The translations under genes and the position numbers were made by a program. The notes beneath the pieces are model-generated. The model had not been told where the DNA came from. It saw only the letters and a list, made by a program, of their open reading frames with translations, and did not search any database. This document shows positions 16,792-24,874 of a DNA stretch of 64,000 nt, piece after piece. Position 1 is the stretch's first letter. The number at the start of each line of letters is the position of its first letter. The stretch lies in assembly GCF_022478115.1 (NCBI RefSeq), contig NZ_JAKGSC010000001.1, forward strand, positions 868,001 to 932,000, in the 5' to 3' direction. This DNA comes from Tenacibaculum aquimarinum. Its GTDB lineage: Bacteria > Bacteroidota > Bacteroidia > Flavobacteriales > Flavobacteriaceae.

Positions 16792-19428
16792 TTAAATTTT
16801 ATAAATAACCTTAAACATAATAGTTCTTGGGAAAACAAAAGTTTTAGTTTCGTTAAATAAAACATTTGACAAATTTGAGTTTATTTTATTGGTGTTATTT
16901 AACAAATTCTTTGCTTTGATTTCAAAGCCCCAAGAGCTATCTTCTTTCTGATAAAAAATTGAAGAATTTATTTCATTGAACGAATTTGAGGTTTTACTAA
17001 CTCTGTTTTTAAAGTAATTATATAAAAACTCTCCTTTAAACTGCCAATCACCTTTTTCATAGTCTATCGTAAAATCCACATTTGTTCTATCGGATGTGCT
17101 ATTAAAAAATGAGTTTGTATTATCATTATAACTTTGGCTTAAAGAAAAATCTACATTTGGGCCATTAATATAAACAGACCTAAAACCAATTCTTGAAAGA
17201 ATATTATTATTAGTTGCATTTACTTCTAAGTTATTTAATAAAGTTGAATAATTCATATTACGGTATTCTGTAAATAATAAAGCTTTCCAGTACTTATAAT
17301 TGTATACAACTCTAATACTACTTGTAAGTTCTTTTACAGGTTCGTTTATATTAATAGGTGATAGGGAATTATAAATTGTATTAGATTGAAAAGTATTTTG
17401 AACTGTATTATTCTTTAAACGATAACTAATTCTTGGATAAAAACTCCAACCATAATTTTGATATTTTCTAAAGTTTAATCTAAAAGTATGATAAAAACTC
17501 TCCTTAAGGTTAATATTTCCTAAATAAATGGAGTTAAAACTTCTTAAAGAATTATTTATTGCTAGTTCTTTTGTGTCTGGGAAATTGTTAGTGATAGCAT
17601 AATTAAATGTTAATTTTCTTTTCCTATCAATATCCCATTGAAAATTAACTTCAGGCAAAATAAAGTTTTGATAACGCGTATAAATAGCGTCTTGTTGTTT
17701 GTTTACTCTATTGTAGTTTTGATATTTTAATTTTAACGTTAAAAAGGCTTCTCCAATTAATCGTTTGTATTCCACATCTAAATCTGATATAATTTTATTA
17801 TTTGAAAAAGAGTTATTAAAACCTTGAAAATCATTCACTCGAGATGTTAGTACTTGTTGACTATAATTGTCATAATCATCAAGTAAAATTTGATTTGATA
17901 TTTTTAAGTATAAATGATTTTTAGGGTTTATAATCCAAAAATGTTTTAGAGAGGTATTAAATTCAAACAATTTATTTTTCGAATTTTGTAAAACGTCATA
18001 ATTGTCAGTGTTAATAATTGGAAGCGAATTAGAAAATATATTTTGATCACTATTCCAAGCTATATTATCTTCACTTTTAATTGCTTTTAAGCCAAATTTA
18101 GCTTGTGAAGTATGAAAAATTGAAAACTTTTTTTCTATTTTTAAATCTGTTTTCACTGAAAACTGTTTGACCTTTTCTTCTGTCAAAAAATCTAAACTGT
18201 TTGTAGATAAAACACTATTATTTATCTCGTCAGAATTTGCAGATGAGAAATCTATTTTTGTTTCAAATTTTAAGCGAGTATTTTTATTTGGTTTAGCTTT
18301 GAGTTGAATTTTACCAAGCAATATATTTTGCTTTTGTTTCCCTAGAGTAATTCTATTTTCAAAAATATTATCTATTAAGTAATTTTGAGATTGTTCAACT
18401 CTAGAGCTGCTTTTATCAGATAATGCAATTACAAAAGTACTCCAATCGTTTTTCTCATTTTGATTCCATTGCACATTAAAACCTCCAAATAAATGTTTGC
18501 TGGTTGTAAAATCTTTGTCTCTCAATAATTTTACAATTGGTGATTTATAAATGGATGAAAAAGAGTTTACATCAAAACCACCTTCATAATTTATATATTC
18601 TTTTAAAGTGAACGATTTATCGTTTGTATTATTAAAATCTCCAATAAAATTATAATTTACTTTTGGGGAATACTTAAATAAAGTTGGATGCACTACATAT
18701 CTATCCTTTATTCCTCCTCCCACTTCAATATTTCCAAAAGCAAATTTCTTTTTATCTTCTTTTAAATTAATGTTTAAAGCCACCTCTTCAGACGTTTCTA
18801 ATCCTTTTAACAAAGAACTTTCATGGTAATCTTCAATTACTTGAATTTCAGCAATTACATCAGCAGGAATATTATTTACAGCTAACTTTGTATCACCAGT
18901 AAAAAACTTTTTATTTTCTACCAAAACAGTGGTTACTTTTTTACCTTTTACAGTAACATTTCCTTTTCTGTCTACTTCAACTCCAGGAAGTTTTTTTAAA
19001 ACCTGACGTAATTTACGCTCTTTACCATTTGTAAAAGCATCAGTACGATACGTTGTTGTATCTTTTTTTACTACAATAGGTTCTTTATAAGTTATTATAA
19101 CCTCTTCTAGCTCATTTGGATCTTCTTTTAATATAAAAGATTTTAAGACATCTTTTTCAAGAGTAAATATATTTTCTTTTAAAGTAATAAAACCTATATG
19201 ACTAATTGTAATTTTATAAGAAGCATTTTTGGTAAGTTTTAACTCAAAAGAGCCATCTTCTGTTGTCGTCGAGTAGGAAAATTTCCCTTCTTTCCCTATA
19301 GGTGAAGCAATTATGTTTGTATTATATAAAGCATCTCCTTTTTGATTATAAACGGTACCTCTTATTGTGATTTGTGCATAACCCCAAAAAGTAGACAACA
19401 AGAAAAATATTATTATTTTTTTTTTCAT
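16792..19428 (-). CDS. TonB-receptor-like outer-membrane barrel, locus 1
   Basis: 878 residues. A signal peptide (cut near WGYAQ) is followed by a CarboxypepD_reg-like beta domain (about 20-105), a plug-like domain (LRQVLKKLPGVEVDRKGNVT; KKFFTGDTKLAVNNIPADVI) and a long beta-barrel ending in aromatic residues (RTIMFKVIYKI). No TonB box is obvious. It belongs to the subfamily found beside GLPGLI genes and is closely similar to the protein at 28562-31210. It is the distal gene of locus 1, 9 bp after a broken GLPGLI gene. Ligand unknown; peptide or protein transport is suggested only by its small-peptide neighbours. Confidence 0.87.
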   Translation of the reverse strand: MKKKIIIFFLLSTFWGYAQITIRGTVYNQKGDALYNTNIIASPIGKEGKFSYSTTTEDGSFELKLTKNASYKITISHIGFITLKENIFTLEKDVLKSFILKEDPNELEEVIITYKEPIVVKKDTTTYRTDAFTNGKERKLRQVLKKLPGVEVDRKGNVTVKGKKVTTVLVENKKFFTGDTKLAVNNIPADVIAEIQVIEDYHESSLLKGLETSEEVALNINLKEDKKKFAFGNIEVGGGIKDRYVVHPTLFKYSPKVNYNFIGDFNNTNDKSFTLKEYINYEGGFDVNSFSSIYKSPIVKLLRDKDFTTSKHLFGGFNVQWNQNEKNDWSTFVIALSDKSSSRVEQSQNYLIDNIFENRITLGKQKQNILLGKIQLKAKPNKNTRLKFETKIDFSSANSDEINNSVLSTNSLDFLTEEKVKQFSVKTDLKIEKKFSIFHTSQAKFGLKAIKSEDNIAWNSDQNIFSNSLPIINTDNYDVLQNSKNKLFEFNTSLKHFWIINPKNHLYLKISNQILLDDYDNYSQQVLTSRVNDFQGFNNSFSNNKIISDLDVEYKRLIGEAFLTLKLKYQNYNRVNKQQDAIYTRYQNFILPEVNFQWDIDRKRKLTFNYAITNNFPDTKELAINNSLRSFNSIYLGNINLKESFYHTFRLNFRKYQNYGWSFYPRISYRLKNNTVQNTFQSNTIYNSLSPININEPVKELTSSIRVVYNYKYWKALLFTEYRNMNYSTLLNNLEVNATNNNILSRIGFRSVYINGPNVDFSLSQSYNDNTNSFFNSTSDRTNVDFTIDYEKGDWQFKGEFLYNYFKNRVSKTSNSFNEINSSIFYQKEDSSWGFEIKAKNLLNNTNKINSNLSNVLFNETKTFVFPRTIMFKVIYKI

Positions 19429-19437
19429 ATTTAGCTA

Positions 19438-19993
19438 TTAATCCTTTGTAACTTTTCTTGCTTCTCTTAACAGTTTTATTTTTTCTCTTATACTAATTTT
19501 TTTTCCTTCTTTCGGGCTTTTAACTTTTGTTTTTTTTGGATTTAAGGTAATTTTATTAACTGTATAAATAACCGCTTTATGCTTATGTAATTGTAGAATT
19601 AATCCAGGTAAACCCCCATTACCAATAGGTCCATAGGGTACAGGTATTTCTGGTGTATGCCAAGCTGTGAAAAAAACATCTATGCCCGCTCTATTATTAA
19701 ATTCTTTTCTTTCAGCTTTATAGCAAGTATAGCCATCTATTATTTTTACACCTGCTGTTAATTTCCAATCTTTCATTTTAAAGTCATGGTTTACCCAATA
19801 ATTCTCACCCTTAATCTCTTTTGTGTAAAAAGCTTCTCTTTTTTGAGAATTTTGATACCAATTAAAATATGAACTAATAATAACTAAAGCTAAATTAGAT
19901 TGCATTTTATTAATTGGGATATGATTTTCTTTTTGAAAAAAAGCTTTTTATTATATTTTAAGGAAAAACTCATTAAACCAACTTCTTTTTCAT
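19438..19993 (-). pseudogene. degenerate GLPGLI-family gene
   Basis: The open part (from 19905) covers the C-terminal ~155 residues, with NGGLPGLILQLHKHKAVIYT and the end LREARKVTKD, but has no signal peptide. Upstream DNA still codes, in two different frames, for GLMSFSLKYNKK and ENHIPINKM, which align with the intact paralogue at 21160, so there is a frameshift in the A/T-rich run near 19930-19945. An ATG at 19993 gives only MKKKLV before a stop, so most of the signal-peptide region has been deleted. It therefore looks like a decayed third GLPGLI copy, though an internal-start cytoplasmic fragment could still be made. Confidence 0.78.
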
Positions 19994-20001
19994 AATTAAT
20001 T

Positions 20002-20685
20002 TTAATCTGGAGTTACTTTTCTGGCATCCCTCATTAATTTAACTAATTCATCTGAAGTTATTAACTCCCCATTTATTAGTTTGGGTGTTTTTTTAATTCT
20101 TTTTGGGTTAAGAGTTATTTTTTTAGTAGTTAAAGAAACTAAATTTGGGCGTATTAATTGTAGTATTAGTCCAGGTAATCCTCCATTTCCAAGAGGACCA
20201 TATGGGACTGGTATATCAGGAGTATACCATGCAATTGTTTCAACATATTTATTAGTTCTTTTATTTAATTCAGTTCTAACAGCTTTATAGCAAGTAAAAC
20301 CATCAATTATTTTAGCATCCTCCTTTAATACCCAATTAATCATTTTTTTATATTGTACCTGATATACTTTATCTTTAACTTCTCTGTTTACAATCGATTT
20401 AAGTCCATCTGAGTATTGAAACCAATCAGAATCTGAACGTATTAAGATTCTTGCTAGTTTTGAATATCTTTGGTCTTTTGGGAGATTGTTTTCTTTTTTA
20501 AAATAAGAACTCTTTTTAGAGTAAGATAATGTAAAAGTCATAATATCTATTTCTTCGCTTATAGCTTTTATTTTCAAATTATCTTTAACATAATTTTTAA
20601 GAGACTCTGCTTTATAAATTACAATACCAGTTTGAGAATATACCATTTTTGTAATTAAACATAGAATTAGAAGTGTTTTTTTCAT
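20002..20685 (-). CDS. GLPGLI-family secreted protein (locus 1, unit a)
   Basis: 227 residues. Signal peptide MKKTLLILCLITKMVYS, then a beta-rich domain with the family signature NGGLPGLILQL near residue 170, preceded by IAWYTPDIPVPYGP. A paired DGFTCYKA segment holds a conserved cysteine. GLPGLI proteins are exported proteins of unknown function restricted to Bacteroidota. It follows its partner peptide gene (20745-20948), separated by a perfect hairpin, and shares the motif-rich C-terminus (RDARKVTPD) with the other locus-1 copies. Confidence 0.88.
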   Translation of the reverse strand: MKKTLLILCLITKMVYSQTGIVIYKAESLKNYVKDNLKIKAISEEIDIMTFTLSYSKKSSYFKKENNLPKDQRYSKLARILIRSDSDWFQYSDGLKSIVNREVKDKVYQVQYKKMINWVLKEDAKIIDGFTCYKAVRTELNKRTNKYVETIAWYTPDIPVPYGPLGNGGLPGLILQLIRPNLVSLTTKKITLNPKRIKKTPKLINGELITSDELVKLMRDARKVTPD

Positions 20686-20707
20686 TTTGAACTCTTTAAA
20701 TTTTAAA

Positions 20708-20730
20708 GAAAGGGAGATTATCTCCCTTTC
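20708..20730. terminator. hairpin between peptide and GLPGLI genes (unit a)
   Basis: Perfect 10-bp arms (GAAAGGGAGA and its complement) around a 3-nt loop lie between the peptide stop and the GLPGLI start. With no long U-tract on the minus strand it may be an attenuator or 3'-end protector rather than a full terminator, allowing more peptide mRNA than GLPGLI mRNA. Confidence 0.6.
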
Positions 20731-20744
20731 ATATTTCTATCTTT

Positions 20745-20948
20745 CTAACCTTCACATTCAGATAAAAAGAATTGATAAATTCCTTCATAATCTGCTTGAG
20801 TTAAATCGTCTCCAAATGCATCTTCAAATCCACCCATTTCAACGCAAGCATATTCGTGACAATTTTTTTTATCTAGGTTCTTTTCAACGGCATTTGCAGA
20901 AAAAGTAAATGCTCCTAATAATACGAATGTTAATATTAATCTTTTCAT
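20745..20948 (-). CDS. small secreted Cys-containing peptide (unit a)
   Basis: 67 residues: signal peptide ending FTFSANA, then about 47 mature residues. The mature part follows a pattern shared with the peptides at 21893 and 32035: C-x3-A-[CY]-x4-[AG]-F, then L-[ST]-x6-I-[YF]-x6-C. Here these are CHEYACVEMGGF and LTQADYEGIYQFFLSEC. The mature chain is acidic with three cysteines, so a disulfide is possible once exported. No known family is recognised. It is preceded by the conserved noncoding element at 21041-21149 and followed by a hairpin and a GLPGLI gene. Confidence 0.82.
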   Translation of the reverse strand: MKRLILTFVLLGAFTFSANAVEKNLDKKNCHEYACVEMGGFEDAFGDDLTQADYEGIYQFFLSECEG

Positions 20949-21040
20949 AATGTAAAAATTTAAAATGTTAATTAAAGTCTTTAGTATAAAGACTTGTCAA
21001 AATGTTTTTTAATTTCTACGAGGTATGTTACTTTTGTAAC

Positions 21041-21149
21041 ACTTTCCTCTGTTTGTGTTTTGTCAATTGATAGGCACTAATTTTTAAGTTAAACATTTAT
21101 TTGCAAGATTTTTTGTTCTTAAATTTATAAGCAGAGGATTTTTCTTTTT
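21041..21149 (+). ncRNA. candidate small RNA / conserved noncoding element, copy A
   Basis: This is one of four closely similar elements (others at 22223, 32354, 33738). TACTTTTG at 21029-21036 fits the TANNTTTG -7 box. TCCTCTG (21045-21051) can pair with CAGAGGA (21132-21138) to close an 80-nt, A/U-rich loop containing TTTTTAAGTTAAACATTTAT. A U-rich run (21139-21149) follows the stem, which favours plus-strand transcription and termination. Length and closed-stem shape recall 6S-like RNAs, but identity is unproven. A hairpin (AAGTCTTTA/TAAAGACTT, about 20970-20990) lies between it and the peptide gene. Confidence 0.5.
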
Positions 21150-21159
21150 CATAGATTAT

Positions 21160-21837
21160 TTAATCTACTGTATATTTTCGAGCGTCCCTTGATTTTTTAA
21201 TAACTTCCTTAATAGTTACCTTTTCTCCTTTGGGTATTTTAGGTATAGTTATTTTTTTTGGATTTAAAATAATTTTATTAACGGTATAAGTAACTCTTTT
21301 ATGACGTTTTAATTGGAGTATTAAACCTGGTAAACCTCCATTTCCGATAGGGCCATAAGGGTATGGAATATCAGGGCTAAACCAGGCGGTAATTAAAATG
21401 TTTTTACCAGATCTACTGTTAAATTCTTTTCTTTCTGCCTTATAACAAGTATAACCGTCTATAATTTTACTTTTATTAGTCAATACCCAATCTGACATTT
21501 TACTGTCATGATTTACTAAATATGATTCACTTTTTATTTCCTTTTTATAAAAAGATTCTTTTTTAATTGCATTTTGAAACCAATTATTTTTAGCTTCAAT
21601 AAGGACAGATGCGTAGGAAGCCATCATATTATTTAAAGGAATGTTTTTGCTTTTTTTAAAATGAGAAATAAGGTTATTGTATTTTAGTGTAAAGCTCATT
21701 AACTTTATTTCATCTGAAATAGCTTTTGCTTGAGGATTTGTTTGTTCAAAATCTACTTTTGCATTATAAGTTATTATGCCAGATTGTGATATAACTTGAA
21801 AACTAATAATGAAAAATAAGTATGTAATTTTTTTCAT
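21160..21837 (-). CDS. GLPGLI-family secreted protein (locus 1, unit b)
   Basis: 225 residues. Signal peptide ends near FQVISQS. The core resembles the neighbouring copy: LMSFTLKYNN, IDGYTCYKAERKEFN, then NGGLPGLILQLKRHKRVTYT and RDARKYTVD at the end. It is the copy most similar to the broken gene at 19438 (shared EFN-R-G and YTVNKI segments). It follows the peptide gene at 21893 across a perfect hairpin. Its stop lies 10 bp from the U-tract of noncoding element A, so that element would be antisense to read-through RNA from this gene. Confidence 0.88.
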   Translation of the reverse strand: MKKITYLFFIISFQVISQSGIITYNAKVDFEQTNPQAKAISDEIKLMSFTLKYNNLISHFKKSKNIPLNNMMASYASVLIEAKNNWFQNAIKKESFYKKEIKSESYLVNHDSKMSDWVLTNKSKIIDGYTCYKAERKEFNSRSGKNILITAWFSPDIPYPYGPIGNGGLPGLILQLKRHKRVTYTVNKIILNPKKITIPKIPKGEKVTIKEVIKKSRDARKYTVD

Positions 21838-21856
21838 ATTTTTTTAAAATTAAAAT

Positions 21857-21883
21857 AATTAGGTAGATTAAACCTACCTAATT
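21857..21883. terminator. hairpin between peptide and GLPGLI genes (unit b)
   Basis: Ten-bp arms (AATTAGGTAG and complement) with a 7-nt loop lie directly after the peptide stop. The position is the same as the hairpin at 20708, but the sequence differs, so the structure rather than the sequence is kept. Confidence 0.6.
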
Positions 21884-21892
21884 ATATACTCT

Positions 21893-22102
21893 TTATTCTT
21901 CTAAAGTTCCTGAACATCCTCTGAAGGCTAAGTCGTATATTTGATCGACTTGTTCTTCACTTAGTTCCATCCATGTTTCAAAAGCGGCTACAGTTTCGCA
22001 GGCTTCAACGAAACAATCTTTTTTAGCTTCTATTAAATTATCAGCATTTACTAAACTACTACTAGCAAAAACAAACACTAATACTAAAATTATTTTTTTC
22101 AT
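21893..22102 (-). CDS. small secreted Cys-containing peptide (unit b)
   Basis: 69 residues from MKKIILVLVF; an upstream ATG three codons earlier is possible, but the MKK start gives a normal signal peptide, cut after SSLVNA. The mature part has CFVEACETVAAF and LSEEQVDQIYDLAFRGC, fitting the shared pattern C-x3-A-[CY]-x4-[AG]-F ... L-[ST]-x6-I-[YF]-x6-C. Its signal peptide is nearly identical to that of the peptide at 32035, while the mature parts have diverged. It is the first gene of locus 1 and faces the regulator gene at 22537. Confidence 0.82.
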   Translation of the reverse strand: MKKIILVLVFVFASSSLVNADNLIEAKKDCFVEACETVAAFETWMELSEEQVDQIYDLAFRGCSGTLEE

Positions 22103-22222
22103 AATTTCCAAAATTTATAACCTATTTAAAGGTTAGTTGATAAAATATTCTTTTAGAATTCTATATGAGTAAACAAGTTTACAATTCTTAAGAAACTTGT
22201 AGGAAAAGCTTTACTTTTGCAA

Positions 22223-22331
22223 AACTTCCTCTGCTTAGTTTTGTTTATTTACATAGGCAATTATTTTTAAGTTAAACATTTATTTACAAGATTTTTGTTT
22301 TCTGAAATTTAAAGGCAGAGGATTTTTTTTT
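22223..22331 (+). ncRNA. candidate small RNA / conserved noncoding element, copy B
   Basis: This is the most diverged of the four copies. It has TACTTTTG at 22212-22219, TCCTCTG at 22227-22233, CAGAGGA at 22316-22322, then nine T. The stem continues as GCTT against AGGC where the other copies have GTTT against AAGC: a U-G pair becomes C-G and a U-A pair becomes U-G, so pairing is kept. The central TTTTTAAGTTAAACATTTAT is unchanged. It lies in the 434-bp divergent gap between the peptide gene at 21893 and the regulator gene at 22537. Confidence 0.5.
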
Positions 22332-22407
22332 CATAGCAATCTCATTCTTATTAATCTAAGTTCTCCAAAGTTTAAAAAGTATTTTGGAGTTTCAAAATAT
22401 TCTTAAT

Positions 22408-22465
22408 TCCTTTTTCGCTCCGTAGTTTTACGAAGATCTTCGTAAAACTACGGAGCGAAAAAGGA
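22408..22465. repeat. 58-bp perfect palindrome with no spacer
   Basis: Two 29-bp arms are exactly complementary around the centre AAGATCTT (22436/22437). The arm contains CGCTCCGTAGTTTTACG. It lies 71 bp upstream of the XRE regulator start. The left arm resembles the matching single-copy sequence in locus 2 (GGCTATGGTATTTTTACGAT, about 33933-33953), so the right arm probably arose by inverted duplication. It could form a cruciform, act as a bidirectional terminator, or be a regulator site. Confidence 0.9.
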
Positions 22466-22536
22466 CGTATTATATGTTTTAATTATTTGTATATTCGTTT
22501 TGAAGAAAAAAATACTATTCCCAAAAATTACTATTA

Positions 22537-22764
22537 ATGGAGTACATAAACCCAGCAGAAGTTTTAAAAACTAAATTACTGCAACGTATTAGAAAAGAAA
22601 GAGAAGAGAAAGGTTTAACGCAATATGATCTTGCTCGTAAAATAGGTTTAAGTCAAACTGCGTATCATAAAATAGAAAGAGGAGGTACAAGATTAGATAT
22701 GTTTAGGTTTTTTAAAATTGCAATTATTTTAGAAATTTCGCCATCTAAATTAATGGATAATTAA
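22537..22764 (+). CDS. XRE-family HTH regulator, locus 1
   Basis: 75 residues, one Cro/CI-type helix-turn-helix: RIRKEREEKGLTQYDLARKI, GLSQTAYHKIERGGTRLDMF, ISPSKLMDN. There is no effector domain. It is nearly collinear with the regulator at 34078, and each is transcribed away from a copy of the peptide/GLPGLI/receptor locus, so it very likely controls that locus or its noncoding RNA. Two imperfect copies of the AAAAATTACTATT repeat lie directly before the ATG. A strong terminator follows. Confidence 0.9.
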   Translation: MEYINPAEVLKTKLLQRIRKEREEKGLTQYDLARKIGLSQTAYHKIERGGTRLDMFRFFKIAIILEISPSKLMDN

Positions 22765-22811
22765 GTAACCTTAAGTAAGAAAAAACCTTTATAAACAAGC
22801 CAGACGAAAAC

Positions 22812-22845
22812 AAAAAAGTGCAACTATTTTCAGTTGCACTTTTTT
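22812..22845. terminator. bidirectional rho-independent terminator
   Basis: AAAAAAGTGCAACT, a short loop, AGTTGCAC and six T form a hairpin with A- and T-runs on both sides. It can end transcription of the XRE gene (plus) and of pyk (minus). Confidence 0.88.
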
Positions 22846-22877
22846 GTTTTGGTAACGCTCAAAGTAAAGGAAATGAG

Positions 22878-22898
22878 AAGCTGAAACAAGTTCAGCTT
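22878..22898. repeat. small inverted repeat AAGCTGAA-ACAAG-TTCAGCTT
   Basis: Eight-bp arms lie just outside the pyk stop. Related CTGAA...TTCAG palindromes occur inside the repeat at 51890-52045, so this belongs to a dispersed REP-like family. Confidence 0.6.
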
Positions 22899-22907
22899 TA
22901 CAGGTTT

Positions 22908-24335
22908 CTAATCTATCTCTGAAACACGTAAGGTATTTACCATTCCTTTAGCTTCAACAGGCATAGAAGTAAGGTTAATCATATAATCTCCTTGTTTTAC
23001 AAAGCCTTTTGCTTTTGATATTTTGTTGATGTCTTCTACGGTGTCATCTGTACTTCCGTTTTTGTCATAAAAGAATGCTCTAACACCCCAAAGTAAGTTT
23101 AAACGGGCTAAAATTCTTTTTTCAGATGAGAAAACTAATACATGCGATTTTGGTCTCCAAGCTGAAATTTGAAACGCCGTATAACCACTATTAGTTAAAG
23201 TTGAAATAGCTTTAGCTTCTATATCATTTGCCATTAATGCTGCATGATGACAAACCGATTTTGTGATAAATCTATTGGTTCTAATATGTGGTGGTGCAGA
23301 TGGAACTTGAATTAAATCTGAATACTCTACACTTCCAATAATTTCAGTCATTTTTTGGATAACCTTAATTGGGTGTTTACCAACAGAAGTTTCTCCAGAA
23401 AGCATAACAGCATCGGCTCCGTCCATAATTGAGTTGGCAACGTCGTTAACTTCTGCACGTGTTGGTACAGCGTTTTCGATCATTGTTTCCATCATTTGTG
23501 TGGCAATAATTACTGGTATTCTTGCCAACTTAGCTCTACGCACTAACATTTTTTGAATAATTGGTACGTCTTGCATTGGTATTTCTACACCTAAATCTCC
23601 ACGAGCAACCATTAAGCCATCACAATAAGGTATTAATGAGTCTATATTTTCTACTGCTTCTGGTTTTTCAATTTTAGCAATTACAGGAACTCTAAAGTCT
23701 GAATTTTGCTTAATTAAATCGCGTAACATTCTTAAATCTTCTGGATTTCTTACAAATGATAATGCAATCCAATCTACTTCTAGTTTTAATGCAAAAATTG
23801 CATCTTTTTTATCTTTTTCTGTTAAAGCAGGAAGTGAAATATCTGTATTTGGTAAGTTTACACCTTTTTTAGAGTTTAAAGGACCTCCTACAATTACTTT
23901 TGTTGTTACTGCTGATTTTTTATCAGTTGCAGTTACTTCAAATAATAATTTACCGTCGTCTACTAAGATTTTTTCACCAACTTTTACGTCTTTTGGAAAA
24001 CGACCATAAGTCATAAAAGCTTTTTCTTTGGTTCCAATACATTCTTCTGTAGTAAAAGTAAAGGTATCTCCGTCTTCTAACATAACGCCTTCTTCCATAA
24101 CTCCCACACGAAGTTTTGGGCCTTGTAAATCTGCTAAAATGGCAACATTGTAACCGTTTTCTTCATTAATATCTCTAATGGTTTTTACAGTCTTTTTAAC
24201 ATTTTCATATTCAGCATGTGAAAAGTTAATACGAAATACGTTTACACCTTCTTTGGCTAATCTCGTTAAAATTTCTTTACTATTTGTTGCAGGTCCTAGT
24301 GTTGCAACTATTTTTGTTTTTTTATTATGTGGCAT
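22908..24335 (-). CDS. pyk: pyruvate kinase
   Basis: 475 residues, complete. It starts KTKIVATLGPATNSKEILTR and has the phosphoenolpyruvate and metal site VIAKIEKPEAVENID, the GLMVARGDLGVEIP segment, the IIATQMMETMIENAVPTRAE substrate loop and GADAVMLSGETSVGKHP. It makes ATP and pyruvate in the last step of glycolysis. It follows the IPExxxVDY gene by 2 bp and is the last of a run that includes rnc, fabF and acpP. Confidence 0.97.
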   Translation of the reverse strand: MPHNKKTKIVATLGPATNSKEILTRLAKEGVNVFRINFSHAEYENVKKTVKTIRDINEENGYNVAILADLQGPKLRVGVMEEGVMLEDGDTFTFTTEECIGTKEKAFMTYGRFPKDVKVGEKILVDDGKLLFEVTATDKKSAVTTKVIVGGPLNSKKGVNLPNTDISLPALTEKDKKDAIFALKLEVDWIALSFVRNPEDLRMLRDLIKQNSDFRVPVIAKIEKPEAVENIDSLIPYCDGLMVARGDLGVEIPMQDVPIIQKMLVRRAKLARIPVIIATQMMETMIENAVPTRAEVNDVANSIMDGADAVMLSGETSVGKHPIKVIQKMTEIIGSVEYSDLIQVPSAPPHIRTNRFITKSVCHHAALMANDIEAKAISTLTNSGYTAFQISAWRPKSHVLVFSSEKRILARLNLLWGVRAFFYDKNGSTDDTVEDINKISKAKGFVKQGDYMINLTSMPVEAKGMVNTLRVSEID

Positions 24336-24337
24336 AG

Positions 24338-24808
24338 TTAAAAAATTAAAGAATCTTTAGATTTTAATGTTGTTTGGTCTATTTTGTAAGAAGTTATTAC
24401 TTCTGGTATAGTTTTTATTTTTGTTAATGCATCTTGTACATCAGCATAATTTGTATCCCCAGTTATTTTTAAGAAGAAATCAACTTTTTTCTTTTCTGGG
24501 ATTAAATAATTTTTGGTTTCACTTGTAAATAATACATTTTCCGAAGATATATTGGTATTGTTGGAAAAGATGTTGGAAATTAAAAACCAATCAAAATCGT
24601 ATTTAGAATCTGTAAATTTGTAAACAGGAAAAGAAGCGTTGCTATTTTTTCCTTCAAAATCTAAATCGTAAGCTGCTCTAGAAAAAGTAGTTTTAAGTTC
24701 TTTGTTAAGCAAATATGCTAACTTATAATCTTCTAAAGTAGTATGAATTCCTAATAACGTGTAATTATCTTCGCAAAAATCATCAAAATTTAACGAGTGT
24801 ACTTGCAT
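24338..24808 (-). CDS. IPExxxVDY-family protein
   Basis: 156 residues. The family name motif appears as LIPEKKKVDFFLKI (about residues 105-118), with F instead of the usual Y. Members are small Bacteroidota proteins of unknown function that lie beside rnc and pyk, as here. There is no signal peptide or membrane segment. The gap to pyk is 2 bp, so co-transcription is likely. Confidence 0.85.
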   Translation of the reverse strand: MQVHSLNFDDFCEDNYTLLGIHTTLEDYKLAYLLNKELKTTFSRAAYDLDFEGKNSNASFPVYKFTDSKYDFDWFLISNIFSNNTNISSENVLFTSETKNYLIPEKKKVDFFLKITGDTNYADVQDALTKIKTIPEVITSYKIDQTTLKSKDSLIF

Positions 24809-24874
24809 AAAACAAAGTTAAGCATTGTTATGTTAGGTTACAGTAAAACTTACGAAAACGTTATAGGCAATTGT

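Noticed and set aside
22363..22389. CTCCAAA/TTTGGAG inverted repeat as operator of the XRE regulator
   Set aside because: Not kept in the matching position of locus 2, so there is no comparative support.
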